Shown here: piece by piece, positions 26,853-35,593 of the stretch | Layout: every line of letters begins with the position of its first letter | How positions within the stretch are numbered: position 1 is the first letter of the stretch | Assembly (NCBI GenBank): GCA_035634255.1 | Contig: DASQDI010000024.1 | Span: 1 to 64,000, forward strand | DNA: 64,000 bases | Source of the DNA: DATLMR01 sp035634255 | Lineage (GTDB): Bacteria > Acidobacteriota > Blastocatellia > UBA7656 | Direction of reading: 5' to 3' | Made by a program: the position numbers and the translations under genes | Notes under the pieces: generated by a model | Told to the model about the DNA's origin: nothing | The model's input: only the letters and a program-made list of their open reading frames with translations | Databases searched by the model: none

Positions 26853-27881
26853 ATGATCGGTGTCGGTGTGATCGGATACGGCTACTGGGGGCCTAACCTC
26901 GTGCGCAACTTCATGGACTCGCCCGAGACGACGGTCGTCGGGGTGAGCGACCTGCGCCCGCAGAGGCTCGCGGAGGTGCAGAGGCGGTACCCCTCGGTCA
27001 CCGCCGTTCGCGACCACCGGGAGCTCATAGCCGACAACGCGGTCGACGCAATCGCAATCGCCACCCCCGTCTCGTCCCACTTCGATCTCGCGCTGCAGGC
27101 CCTTCAGGCGGGCAAGCACGTCCTCGTTGAAAAACCACTCACCTCCAACAGCGAGCAGGCGCAAAGGCTCATCGACGAGGCGGACCGGCGCGGCCTCGTC
27201 CTGATGGTCGATCACACCTTCGTTTACACGGGGGCGGTGAGGAAGATCAAAGAGCTTACGGAGAGCAACCAGCTCGGCGAGATCTATTATTACGATTCGG
27301 TGCGGGTGAACCTCGGGCTCTTCCAGCACGACGTGAACGTGATCTGGGACCTAGCCGTGCATGACCTTTCGATCATGGATTACGTGCTCGACTCCACGCC
27401 CATAGCCGTCTCGGCTACCGGCATGAGCCACATATCGGGCCAGCCCGAGAACGTGGCTTACCTGACGGTCTTCTTCCCGGACCGGCAGATCGCGCACCTC
27501 CACGTCAACTGGCTGGCCCCCGTGAAAGTGAGGCGCACGCTGATCGGGGGGAGCGAGCGCATGATCGTCTACGACGACCTTGAGCCGAGCGAGAAGATCA
27601 AGGTCTACGACAAAGGCATCACGGTCTCCCAAAGGCCCGAGGCCGTCTACGACCTCCTCGTCAGCTACCGCTCGGGCGACATGTGGGCCCCGCGCCTGAA
27701 CAACGTCGAGGCGCTCAGGGAAGAGGCCAGCCACTTCTCCGACTGCATCTACAGGAAGGCCCGCCCCCTGACGGACGGGCAGACGGGCCTTCGAATAATC
27801 CGCCTGCTAGAAGCCGCCGAGAAGTCCCTCAGGGAACGCGGCAACGTCATCGAATTAAAAACTTCAGGGGAGAATAAATGA
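26853..27881 (+). CDS. Gfo/Idh/MocA oxidoreductase, WbpB-like
   Basis: 342 aa from ATG 26853, with CAGGAG at 26843-26848. The N-terminal Rossmann motif is VIGYGYWGPNLVRNF and the catalytic region contains VLVEKPLTSN (the EKP motif). The C-terminal half has the alpha/beta substrate domain with WDLAVHDLSIMDYVL. The family oxidises sugar nucleotides at C3 with NAD. Flanked by a WbpD-like acetyltransferase and a WbpE-like aminotransferase, it most likely makes the 3-keto intermediate of the 2,3-diamino uronic acid pathway. It overlaps the next gene by four bases (ATGA), a translational coupling sign. Confidence 0.88.
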   Translation: MIGVGVIGYGYWGPNLVRNFMDSPETTVVGVSDLRPQRLAEVQRRYPSVTAVRDHRELIADNAVDAIAIATPVSSHFDLALQALQAGKHVLVEKPLTSNSEQAQRLIDEADRRGLVLMVDHTFVYTGAVRKIKELTESNQLGEIYYYDSVRVNLGLFQHDVNVIWDLAVHDLSIMDYVLDSTPIAVSATGMSHISGQPENVAYLTVFFPDRQIAHLHVNWLAPVKVRRTLIGGSERMIVYDDLEPSEKIKVYDKGITVSQRPEAVYDLLVSYRSGDMWAPRLNNVEALREEASHFSDCIYRKARPLTDGQTGLRIIRLLEAAEKSLRERGNVIELKTSGENK

Positions 27882-28996
27882 TTCCATTCGTAGACCTAAA
27901 GGCCCAGTATCAGAGCATAAAGACCGAAGTGCATGAAGCGATCAACCGCGTCATAGAAGACTGCTCCTTCATCCTCGGGGAGGCGGTCGAAAGTTTCGAG
28001 GCCGACTTCGCGCGGTTCTGTCAGGCGGAGTACGCTCTGGGCACCAACTCCGGCACGAGCGCCATCCACCTCGCCCTGATGGCTGCGGGCGTGAAGGCCG
28101 GGGACGAAGTGATAACCGTGAGCCACACGTTCGTGGCCACGGTCGCGGCGGTCCGCCACGCGGGGGCGACCCCCGTACTGGTCGAGGTCGAGCCCCGCGC
28201 CTACAACATGGACCCGGCGCGGATCGAGGCGGCCATCACGCCGAAGACCCGCGTCATCATGCCCGTCCACCTCTACGGGCAGTGCGCCGACATGGACCCG
28301 ATCCTTGAGATCGCCCGCCGCCACAACCTGATCGTGATCGAGGACGCGGCGCAGGCCCACGGCGCGGAGTACAACGGCAGGCGCGCCGGGAGCATGGGCG
28401 ACCTCGCCTGCTTCAGCTTCTACCCCGGCAAAAATCTCGGCGCTTACGGGGAAGGCGGCGCGGTCGTCACGAGCAACCCCGACTTCCACAAGCTCGCGAA
28501 GCTCCTGCGCGACCACGGGTCGAGCCGCAAGTACCACCACGAGCTGGTCGGGTACAACTACCGGCTTGAGGGCATTCAGGGGGCCATACTCGGAGTCAAG
28601 CTGCGCTACCTCGACGACTGGAATGCGGCGCGCAGGGAGCACGCCGGCCTCTACAGGCGGCTCCTCTCGGGGGCCGGCGTCGGGCTGCTGGAAGAGATGG
28701 ATTACGGGAGGCCCATCTATCACATCTTCCCCGTCTTCACCCCCCGGCGCGACGAGCTGATTGAGCACCTGAAGGCGGACGGGGTCCAGACCAACATCCA
28801 TTACCCGATCCCCGCCCACTTGCAGCCCGCGAACAGAGACCTCGGGTACAAAGCCGGCGACCTGCCGGTGACCGAGCGCGCGGCGAACGAGACCCTCTCC
28901 CTGCCGATGTTCGCCGAGCTTACGGACGAGCAGATAGAGGCGGTCGTCAAATCGATCAACCGGTTCGAGAAGAGGGCGGCCGATGTACAGGCCTGA
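27878..28996 (+). CDS. DegT/DnrJ/EryC1 aminotransferase, WbpE-like
   Basis: 372 aa PLP enzyme. MIPFVDLKAQY at the start, NSGTSAIHLAL (sugar phosphate site), EDAAQAHGAEY, then FSFYPGKNLGAYGEGG with Schiff-base Lys185. The family transfers an amino group from glutamate to a keto sugar nucleotide. Its four-base overlap with the WbpB-like gene and the WbpD-like gene two upstream give the set needed to turn UDP-GlcNAc uronate into UDP-2,3-diacetamido-2,3-dideoxy-glucuronate. The 6-dehydrogenase (WbpA) and any epimerase (WbpI) are not in this window. Confidence 0.92.
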   Translation: MIPFVDLKAQYQSIKTEVHEAINRVIEDCSFILGEAVESFEADFARFCQAEYALGTNSGTSAIHLALMAAGVKAGDEVITVSHTFVATVAAVRHAGATPVLVEVEPRAYNMDPARIEAAITPKTRVIMPVHLYGQCADMDPILEIARRHNLIVIEDAAQAHGAEYNGRRAGSMGDLACFSFYPGKNLGAYGEGGAVVTSNPDFHKLAKLLRDHGSSRKYHHELVGYNYRLEGIQGAILGVKLRYLDDWNAARREHAGLYRRLLSGAGVGLLEEMDYGRPIYHIFPVFTPRRDELIEHLKADGVQTNIHYPIPAHLQPANRDLGYKAGDLPVTERAANETLSLPMFAELTDEQIEAVVKSINRFEKRAADVQA

Positions 28997-29054
28997 CCCG
29001 GCCTGCGCGCCGGCCCCCGCCCCCGCGTTGATCGCCGATCTGGAGGAGGAAGAA

Positions 29055-29792
29055 ATGCTCTCTGCCAGCGTCTCCGTATGCTTCCCCGCGTACAACGAGG
29101 AAGCGACCATAGCGGGCGTCCTTCGGGAAGCGCACGAGCTCTTATCGAACTCGGGGATCGATTACGAGATCATCGTCTGCGACGACGGGTCGAAGGACAG
29201 GACCGGCGAAATCATCGATCAGGTCGCGGGCAAACTGCCCCGCGTGCGCGTGCTGCACCACGAGCGGAACCTCGGCATCAGGGAGACGTTCGAGCACCTT
29301 TACAGGGAGGCCGCAAAGGAGTTCGTGTTCCTCAACTCGACCGACGGCCAGTGGCAGACGTCCGTCCTCTTCGACCTGCTCTCGATGGGGAAGGACTGGG
29401 ACATCATAATCGCGGCGAGGAAGAAGAAGCATTATGGGCTCGCCAGAGAGATCGTGTCGCGGGGCTTCAACCTGATCCCGGTCGCCCTCTTCGGGGTCCG
29501 CACGTACGACGCGGGCGCGGTCAAGCTGGTGAGGCGGGAGATAATCGAGAGGTTCGAGCTCGTGTCGAGGTCGCCCTTCACGGAAGCCGAGCGGCTCATC
29601 AAGGCGTCGCGGGCCGGGTACAGGATCACGGAGTACCCGGTCGAGGTCTCCGCGAGGCAGGCGGGGAAGGCCCAGGGCGTGAGGCGGGACGTGCTGAAGG
29701 AAGCCATCCTCGACGTGGCGCGGGTGTGGTGGTCTCTGAGGCGGAAGGGCGAGAAAGTAGGGCCTTCCAGAGACGCCTCCCCTCTGGTCTGA
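29055..29792 (+). CDS. GT2-family glycosyltransferase
   Basis: 245 aa from ATG 29055, behind GGAGGAGGA at 29042-29050; an ATG at 28983 overlapping the upstream gene would add an unlikely Ala/Pro-rich leader. GT-A motifs: VSVCFPAYNEEATIAGV, IIVCDDGSKDRTG, then HERNLGIRETFEH. It has no C-terminal TM helices, unlike the GT2 at 22360-23586. It is last in the sugar-nucleotide operon and may transfer the diamino uronic acid or its precursor to a lipid carrier. The donor is inferred only from context. Confidence 0.88.
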   Translation: MLSASVSVCFPAYNEEATIAGVLREAHELLSNSGIDYEIIVCDDGSKDRTGEIIDQVAGKLPRVRVLHHERNLGIRETFEHLYREAAKEFVFLNSTDGQWQTSVLFDLLSMGKDWDIIIAARKKKHYGLAREIVSRGFNLIPVALFGVRTYDAGAVKLVRREIIERFELVSRSPFTEAERLIKASRAGYRITEYPVEVSARQAGKAQGVRRDVLKEAILDVARVWWSLRRKGEKVGPSRDASPLV

Positions 29793-29830
29793 CCCGCGTC
29801 GGCCCGCGTCTACCCCGGCGACTTTGCCAA

Positions 29831-29859
29831 TTGACACCTCAATTGAGCGCACGTTAGCA
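29831..29859 (+). promoter_or_regulatory. candidate sigma70 promoter of the TMTC-like gene
   Basis: TTGACA (29831-29836), a 17-base spacer and TTAGCA (29854-29859) lie 55 bases before ATG 29914. The two CAATTG hexamers (29828-29833 and 29840-29845) flank the -35, a possible regulator site. Confidence 0.4.
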
Positions 29860-29913
29860 TCTCTCTTACCCTGAAAACTTTTAAAATTCTTTATCATAAT
29901 GAACAGGTAGCAG

Positions 29914-31875
29914 ATGACCAAGAGACAGCGGGCACAGAAGAAACCAGAGCATCGGTTTGCGGAGACGAGCCGGAATCTGTCGCGCGGGTGGGTCGTAGGG
30001 CTGATCCTCTCGCTAACCTTCGTCGCGTTTTTCAACACTCTATTCAACGGCTTTGCGTACGACGACACGACCCAGATCCTTGCCAACCCCTTCATCCAGG
30101 ACCTCTCGAACATCCCGACCGCGATGGTCACCGAGGCATGGTTCTGGCGGGCGCAGGAGGAGGCGGACCCCAACGAGGCCATCAAGCCGACCACGCCTTA
30201 CTACCGCCCTACCGTCCTCATCTACATGATGTTCGGGTGGATGGCCTTCGGGGATTGGGCTCCGGGCTGGCACCTGATGAATATCCTGATGCACATGATC
30301 GTCGTCTACCTCGTCTTCTCCATCATGGAGAAGGTCACGAAAGACGTTCGCGTGGCGGCAATCGGGGCGATCCTGTTCGCGGTCCACCCGCTGCGGAGCG
30401 AGTCGATAGCCTGGATAAGTGGCTTCACCGACCCGATCCTCGCCATCTTCCTGCTGGGGGCCTTCTACCTCTACATGCTCTACCGCGAGCGGAACAGTCT
30501 GGGGTACCTGGCGGCCGGGCTGGCCCTTTTCGTCTGCGCCGCCTTCACGAAAGAGCCGGCCGTCAGCCTGCCGATCTTCATCGCGGCTTACGAGGTCTTC
30601 ATCGTCAATCAGGATAAGCCCCTGAGGGCGAGGGTGAGGGAGGCCGCGCTCATGAGCGCGATCTTCATACTCGCTTCCGTAATATATTTCGTGATGCGGA
30701 GGTACGCGCTCGGGTTCTGGCTCAACGACACGACCTACGCCCGCTACTCGAACGTCGACATCCTGATGACCATCCCTCTGGTCATCACCAAATACATCGG
30801 GCTGCTCTTCTGGCCCGTGAACCTCTCCCTCTTCCACGAGACGCCGATGGTGCAGAGCGCCCTGAGCGTCCGGTTCATCCTGCCCCTGCTGTTCGTCATC
30901 GCCCTGGCGTCCGGGCTCTGGCGACTCCGCCACTCCCTAGTCGCTAGGTTCGCGATCATCTGGTTCGGGATAAACCTGCTGCCGGTGATGAACCTGGGCG
31001 CGTTCGCCGAAAGCTTCATGGTGCAGGAGAGGTACCTCTACCTCCCCTCGGTGGGCTTCTCCCTGCTGGTCGCGGTGGGGCTCGCGAAGCTCCCGGTCGA
31101 GCAGTGGCTCGCCATCGGCACGCGCCGGACCGCGCAGGCGGCCGTGATAGTCGTGATCGTCCTGCTCTTCACCGGCAAGACCATCGCGCAGAATACGGTC
31201 TGGAAGGACGACCTGACCCTCTGGACCCACGGGGTCGAAGCCGCGCCGGACCAGACGATGTCTTACTACGTTCTCGGGACCCATTACGTGAAAGAGGGGA
31301 GGGCGGATAAGATCGTCGAGACCTACGAGCAGTACGTCAAGCTCGACCCCGACAACGTCTCGGTACTGAGCAACCTGGCCGCGGCCCACCTCCTCGTTTA
31401 CGAAGGGACCAGGGAGCGCGCGCACATCGACCGCGCAATCGCCCTGTGCGAAAGGGGCCTGAAGATGGAGGAAGACCTGAGCACGCTGTGGGACACTCTG
31501 GGCAGGGCGTACACCTTCGAGACCGAAATGAAGAACCTCGAACGCGCCCGCGCCTGCTTCGCCCGCGCGCTCAAGGCCCAGCCGGACAACGCGATGTTCA
31601 ACTTCCACATGGGCGCGGTCTACGTGAAGGAGAACAAATTCGACATGGCCTTGCCTTACCTGGAGCTGGCGAAACAGCGCGCGCCCGAACTCGTGGACAC
31701 CTACAAGTTCCTGGCCTACGCCTACGCGAACAAGAACCAGCTCCCGCAGGCAATCGAGAGCCTGAGCGAATACCTGCGCCGTAACCCGAATGCCAGTGAC
31801 GCCCCGAGCGAGTCGGTACGATTGCAGCAGTTGCGCTCAAGGCTGCAGAACCAGACTCAAAACCCACAGAGCTGA
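29914..31875 (+). CDS. TMTC-like polytopic membrane protein with TPR repeats
   Basis: 653 aa. The N-terminal cytoplasmic segment is very basic. The first TM helix is followed by FNGFAYDDTTQILANPFIQ, a GT-C style acidic loop. About ten TM helices follow, including VAAIGAILFAVHPLRSESIAWISG, closely similar to the HP..E(A/S)(V/I)A.I loop of TMTC proteins. Residues 440-640 are TPR-like helical pairs (DQTMSYYVLGTHYVKEGRADKIV, PDNVSVLSNLAAAHLLV, PDNAMFNFHMGAVYVKENKFDMALPYL). TMTC proteins transfer O-mannose to cadherin-type beta domains, so an O-glycosyltransferase role on exported proteins is plausible. Other polytopic TPR proteins exist, so the function is inferred. Confidence 0.75.
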   Translation: MTKRQRAQKKPEHRFAETSRNLSRGWVVGLILSLTFVAFFNTLFNGFAYDDTTQILANPFIQDLSNIPTAMVTEAWFWRAQEEADPNEAIKPTTPYYRPTVLIYMMFGWMAFGDWAPGWHLMNILMHMIVVYLVFSIMEKVTKDVRVAAIGAILFAVHPLRSESIAWISGFTDPILAIFLLGAFYLYMLYRERNSLGYLAAGLALFVCAAFTKEPAVSLPIFIAAYEVFIVNQDKPLRARVREAALMSAIFILASVIYFVMRRYALGFWLNDTTYARYSNVDILMTIPLVITKYIGLLFWPVNLSLFHETPMVQSALSVRFILPLLFVIALASGLWRLRHSLVARFAIIWFGINLLPVMNLGAFAESFMVQERYLYLPSVGFSLLVAVGLAKLPVEQWLAIGTRRTAQAAVIVVIVLLFTGKTIAQNTVWKDDLTLWTHGVEAAPDQTMSYYVLGTHYVKEGRADKIVETYEQYVKLDPDNVSVLSNLAAAHLLVYEGTRERAHIDRAIALCERGLKMEEDLSTLWDTLGRAYTFETEMKNLERARACFARALKAQPDNAMFNFHMGAVYVKENKFDMALPYLELAKQRAPELVDTYKFLAYAYANKNQLPQAIESLSEYLRRNPNASDAPSESVRLQQLRSRLQNQTQNPQS

Positions 31876-31914
31876 TGTTGGCCGCGGAGACTTAGTCGAA
31901 TAAGGAGAACCGAC

Positions 31915-32187
31915 ATGCCCAAGTTTGTAATCGAAAGAGAGATTCCGGGGGCGGGCAACCTCTCGCCCGTCGAGTTGCAGTCCATCGCGCAGGCGTCGTG
32001 CGGAGTGTTGCGTAACCTGGGGCCTGATATCCAATGGATTCACAGCTACGTCACCGACGACAAGATCTACTGCGTCTACCTCGCGCCCAGCGAAGAGTTG
32101 ATCAAAGAGCACGCGCGGCAGGGCGGCTTCCCCGCTAACCGGATTTCGGAAATTAAGTCGATCATAGACCCGGCGACGGCTGGATAA
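31915..32187 (+). CDS. DUF4242 (SCO4226-like) small protein
   Basis: 90 aa. The sequence MPKFVIEREIPGAGNLS...QWIHSYVTDDKIYCVYLAPSEELIKEHARQGGFP fits DUF4242, whose Streptomyces member SCO4226 was described as a nickel-binding protein. Ferredoxin-like fold expected; intracellular, as there is no signal peptide. AAGGAGAA precedes ATG 31915. It follows the TMTC-like gene by 39 bases and may be cotranscribed, though no functional link is apparent. It ends before a 19-base-pair hairpin. Confidence 0.8.
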   Translation: MPKFVIEREIPGAGNLSPVELQSIAQASCGVLRNLGPDIQWIHSYVTDDKIYCVYLAPSEELIKEHARQGGFPANRISEIKSIIDPATAG

Positions 32188-32231
32188 AAGTCGAGGGGAC
32201 GCGCGAGTTAATACCGGGAGTGTTCATTAAG

Positions 32232-32278
32232 CACGGAGGGGGGTGAGTGAAAGACTATCTCACTCACCCCCCTCCGTG
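32232..32278. terminator. bidirectional terminator hairpin
   Basis: CACGGAGGGGGGTGAGTGA (32232-32250) pairs over all 19 bases with 32260-32278, leaving a nine-base loop. It separates the rightward DUF4242 gene from the leftward redox cluster. Neither strand has a long U tract, so it is called on position and strength. Confidence 0.7.
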
Positions 32279-32302
32279 GCTCATTCGATCTTACTTCCTA
32301 TC

Positions 32303-33859
32303 TCACTTCGAAGTTCTGCTTTCGACCCGCACCTTCAGGGCCGACTCTATGGCCGACTTTATACCCTCTTTGGTACGGTCTTTAACCATCACCCCGTTAA
32401 CGTAGACGCTGGGCGTAGAGTTGACCCCGATCTTCTGACCTTCGAGCATGTCCTTCTGGACCTGCTCGGCGAACTTGCCCCCGTCGAGGCTCTCGTCGAA
32501 TTTCTTCCTGTCGAGCCCGAGCCGGGTCGCGTACTCCTTCAGCTTCACCACCCCGAGCTCTTTCTGATTCTCGAACATCAGCGAGACGAACTCCCAGTAC
32601 TTGCCCTGCTCCCTGGCGGCCTCGGCGGCCTCGGCGGCCTTGAAGGCGTTCTCGTGCTGTGGCAGGGGGTAGTCCCTCACGACGAGCCTGACCTTGCCGT
32701 TGTACTCCTTCACTAGCTCGTCGAGCACAGGGTGAGTCTTCGCGCACATCGGGCATTGAAAATCGGTGAACTCGACGACCGTCACCTCGGCGTTCTCCGC
32801 GCCCTTCGACGGCTGGCCCTCGGTGCCGATGGTGTACGAGGGCAGTTCCGGCTGCGGGAGGGTCACGGTGACGGAGGCCGCATTCTTCAGGGACGCCGCG
32901 TAATCCCCCATCGCCTTCCTCTCCTCGTTCTGCCTCATGTACTCTTTGATCTGCTCTTTGAGCTGCTCGAACGTGCCGTTTATGCGGCCCTTGTTCTCGT
33001 CGTAAAACTTCTTCGCCTCCTCGTCGGTGACGGGCTTGACCTTGGGAGCCACTTCGGCCTCAAGCAGCGCGCGGGCCGTCACCTTCTTCTTCGCGGCCTC
33101 CTGCTCCAGCAGCGTGTCGTTGACCTTGAGATCGATCTGCGCCTTCCTCAGCTGATATATCTGGTCCTGCACGTCGTAGATCAGGGGCTTGAGGGAGTCC
33201 TCGACATCACCGGAAGTTATCGGCTTGCCGTTTACGGTCGCGAACACGCGCGCGCGGTCGGCAGGCGAGGCCGGGGGCGTGGCTTCGGTCACGAGCACCT
33301 TCACGTCGTAGGCGGACCTGAGCCTCTGGGCCAGCTTGCCGGCCTCCTCGCCCTGCCGTTGGTTACGAAGGTAATCGATGATGTCTTTCTTTATGGCTGC
33401 GAACTCGCCGGTGATCCGCGCCTTGTTCTGGTTGTAGAAAGCCTGCGCGTCGGCTTCGGTCGGCTCGACGGTCTTGTTGATGACCTCGGCCTCGATCAGC
33501 TTGGTGGTCGTCAGGCCGCGCTTCGCGGCCTCGGCTTCCAGGAGCTTCGAATTGATCTGAAGGTCCACTTCCCTCTTGCGAGCCTCGATCACCTGCTTTT
33601 GCAGCTCCTCGATCTTGGGCCTCAGGGGCTCGTCGATGTCCTTTATCGTCACGCGGACGCCATTGATCGTGGCGACCACGTCGGGCGGCGCTTTGGACTC
33701 GCAGCCGCAGTCTTCCTTCACTTCGGGCTTCTGCGCCGGCGTCTGGGCGGAAGGCTTGGGACCGGCTCCGGGAGCCGGTTGCGTGGCGCTCTGGGGCGTC
33801 TGGCCGAGCGCCGCGCCGCTTAGAAGCGATAAAACAATAAGGGCCTGAATGATCTTCAT
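32303..33859 (-). CDS. exported tandem SurA-like/DsbA fusion protein
   Basis: 518 aa. Signal peptide 1-19. A CGC motif (C51-C53) lies in a Pro-rich linker. Two homologous helical units (about 60-190 and 205-335), each opening VVATINGVRVTI / VFATVNGKPITS and containing LxxEAAKRGLT / LEQEAAKKKVT, resemble the N-terminal chaperone domain of SurA/PpiC. Residues 340-518 are a DsbA/thioredoxin-4 domain with VEFTDFQCPMCAKTHP (C369-C372) and the cis-Pro loop VNSTPSVYVNG. It probably makes or isomerises disulphides, or reduces Cys copper sites, on exported clients held by the SurA units. It is the last gene of the redox cluster, 80 bases after the cytochrome fusion. Confidence 0.85.
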   Translation of the reverse strand: MKIIQALIVLSLLSGAALGQTPQSATQPAPGAGPKPSAQTPAQKPEVKEDCGCESKAPPDVVATINGVRVTIKDIDEPLRPKIEELQKQVIEARKREVDLQINSKLLEAEAAKRGLTTTKLIEAEVINKTVEPTEADAQAFYNQNKARITGEFAAIKKDIIDYLRNQRQGEEAGKLAQRLRSAYDVKVLVTEATPPASPADRARVFATVNGKPITSGDVEDSLKPLIYDVQDQIYQLRKAQIDLKVNDTLLEQEAAKKKVTARALLEAEVAPKVKPVTDEEAKKFYDENKGRINGTFEQLKEQIKEYMRQNEERKAMGDYAASLKNAASVTVTLPQPELPSYTIGTEGQPSKGAENAEVTVVEFTDFQCPMCAKTHPVLDELVKEYNGKVRLVVRDYPLPQHENAFKAAEAAEAAREQGKYWEFVSLMFENQKELGVVKLKEYATRLGLDRKKFDESLDGGKFAEQVQKDMLEGQKIGVNSTPSVYVNGVMVKDRTKEGIKSAIESALKVRVESRTSK

Positions 33860-33938
33860 CTAATCCTCCGATCTCTAGCCGCAAGTAGTCGGACGCGGCT
33901 ACCATTGACTATCCTTTTATATATTTCTGTCGTGGCGT

Positions 33939-35567
33939 TCACCGGCGATCGCCCCTGGGAGAGAGTCTATCACCGAGAGGGACGTATTGCCTATTAGCCA
34001 GGTCCAATCCGACTACGTAAGAGCTGACAGCGCCGACCCTGCGATTGGGGCCGAAAGTCAGGGGAGGTAAGACCCCGGTCCTGAAGTTTTGCAGCCGCTC
34101 AAGCGAATCGACAAGGGCCGCGCGGCTCAACTCCCTGCGGCTGTTCTTGGTCGCTTCGACCAGCACTTTCGCCGCCCCGAAGGCGACGGCCTGGAAGGCG
34201 GCGTTCCTGATGTTGACCCCGGCCTTCTGCATGACCGCTAGGAATTCGGAAAAGTCATCCCGGCCCGGCATCGAGGACGGGAATGAGAGGTACGTCCGCG
34301 AAGCGACTCCGGGGGGGAGGTCGAACGCCCCCCGCCCGACCATGACGGCCGAGCTCAGAAGCCCCGCGTCCAGCTTCGCCTTCTCCATCTCTCGCCCGAA
34401 GGCGAGGAACTCTTCCGCGCCGCCGAGGAAGAATACGTAATCCGGCTTCTTACCCACAAGCGCCGCAACGACCGCCCCGGCGTTGAGGCGGCCCGGCTCG
34501 AACTCGTGATCCGCGACTATGGAGATCGAGTACAACCCGGCCTGCGACTTTATCCCTGCGAGCGCGTCCTTGTCGAAGCCCGTGCTTGAGTGGACCACCG
34601 CGATGCGCGAAGCGGGCCTCCCCTTCGGGCGGGTCTCTTCGACCCCGAGGAAGTCCACGAGCGACCGCGCCTGATCCGTGAAGCTCGGCAGCAGGTAGAA
34701 GACGTAGCGGTTCGGCACGGAGGGGAGGCTCGGCGAGAGCGTCACCGGGCCGATCAGTGGGGCCTCCGCCTCTTTCAGAAAAGAGTTGGTGGCTTCGCTC
34801 CCCTGCGGCTCGAACGTCCCGACGAGGGCGAAGACTCCGGCCCGCTCGACCAGGCGCCGCGTCGCTTCGAGGGTGGCATTCGCCTCCCCCCGCGAATCCT
34901 CGACGACCAGATGGAGCTTGCGGCCGTAGACCCCTCCCTTTTCATTCACGTCGTTGAAATAGGCCGCTAGAGCCGATCTTATGTCATCGCCGACCTGCGC
35001 CAGCGGCCCGGTCAGGGGGAGGGCCGCGCCCACCTTGATCGAGTCATCGCTTACCCCCCGGTCCGAGTCCGCCTCCTTCCCGATCTTTTTGAGGTAGGCC
35101 ACGAGGTCCGACATCTGCCCCGGGGACATCTTGTAGTTGGGCATCCCGGGGTGGAGCTTGCCGCCGCTCGAATCCAGCCCAATCGCTATCGCCCGCGCGA
35201 GCGTCTGCTCCTCGTAGGGCGGCCGCTTGCGGCCCGTGAGGGGCGAAGTCTGCCACGCCGAGAGCGCGGCCCAGTCGATGGGGGGCGGCTGCAACCCGCC
35301 CTCTTTACTCCCCTCCCCCCGCAACCCATGACAGTTCGCGCAGGAGAAAGAGGTCGCCGGCAGCTCAAGGTCGCTCGCGCCTAGCACCGCACTGATGTCT
35401 CCCCCCTCGCTCTCGCCTTTGAGGTATATCTGCTTCCCCCGCTTCTCCTGGGGCGTGAGCTCTTCCTTCGCCTGCGCCCCCGCGCCGCGCCCCGAGAGCA
35501 GCGAGCAGAAGGCGATGGCGGCGATGGCGGCGAGCAGAAATCTTGACCTGCGCGGTGAAGGGTTCAT
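33939..35567 (-). CDS. cytochrome c / ABC-type substrate-binding protein fusion
   Basis: 542 aa from ATG 35567, chosen because GAGGA lies directly upstream; a TTG/ATG pair at 35597/35594 overlaps the preceding stop. Signal peptide 1-32. Residues 35-165 are a class I cytochrome c domain with heme motif CANCH (76-80) and Met ligand candidates M142 and M147. From about 175 the sequence is a Leu/Ile/Val-type periplasmic binding protein (DDSIKVGAALPLTGPLAQVGDDIR...YFNDVNEKGGVYGRKLHLVVEDS). No ABC permease or ATPase is encoded nearby, so import is unlikely; sensing or electron transfer to the bound ligand is more likely. Similar binding proteins are found in PQQ-dependent alcohol oxidation systems. 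Function inferred. Confidence 0.88.
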   Translation of the reverse strand: MNPSPRRSRFLLAAIAAIAFCSLLSGRGAGAQAKEELTPQEKRGKQIYLKGESEGGDISAVLGASDLELPATSFSCANCHGLRGEGSKEGGLQPPPIDWAALSAWQTSPLTGRKRPPYEEQTLARAIAIGLDSSGGKLHPGMPNYKMSPGQMSDLVAYLKKIGKEADSDRGVSDDSIKVGAALPLTGPLAQVGDDIRSALAAYFNDVNEKGGVYGRKLHLVVEDSRGEANATLEATRRLVERAGVFALVGTFEPQGSEATNSFLKEAEAPLIGPVTLSPSLPSVPNRYVFYLLPSFTDQARSLVDFLGVEETRPKGRPASRIAVVHSSTGFDKDALAGIKSQAGLYSISIVADHEFEPGRLNAGAVVAALVGKKPDYVFFLGGAEEFLAFGREMEKAKLDAGLLSSAVMVGRGAFDLPPGVASRTYLSFPSSMPGRDDFSEFLAVMQKAGVNIRNAAFQAVAFGAAKVLVEATKNSRRELSRAALVDSLERLQNFRTGVLPPLTFGPNRRVGAVSSYVVGLDLANRQYVPLGDRLSPRGDRR

Positions 35568-35593
35568 AATTCCTCGGCTGTGGCCCGTTCGCA

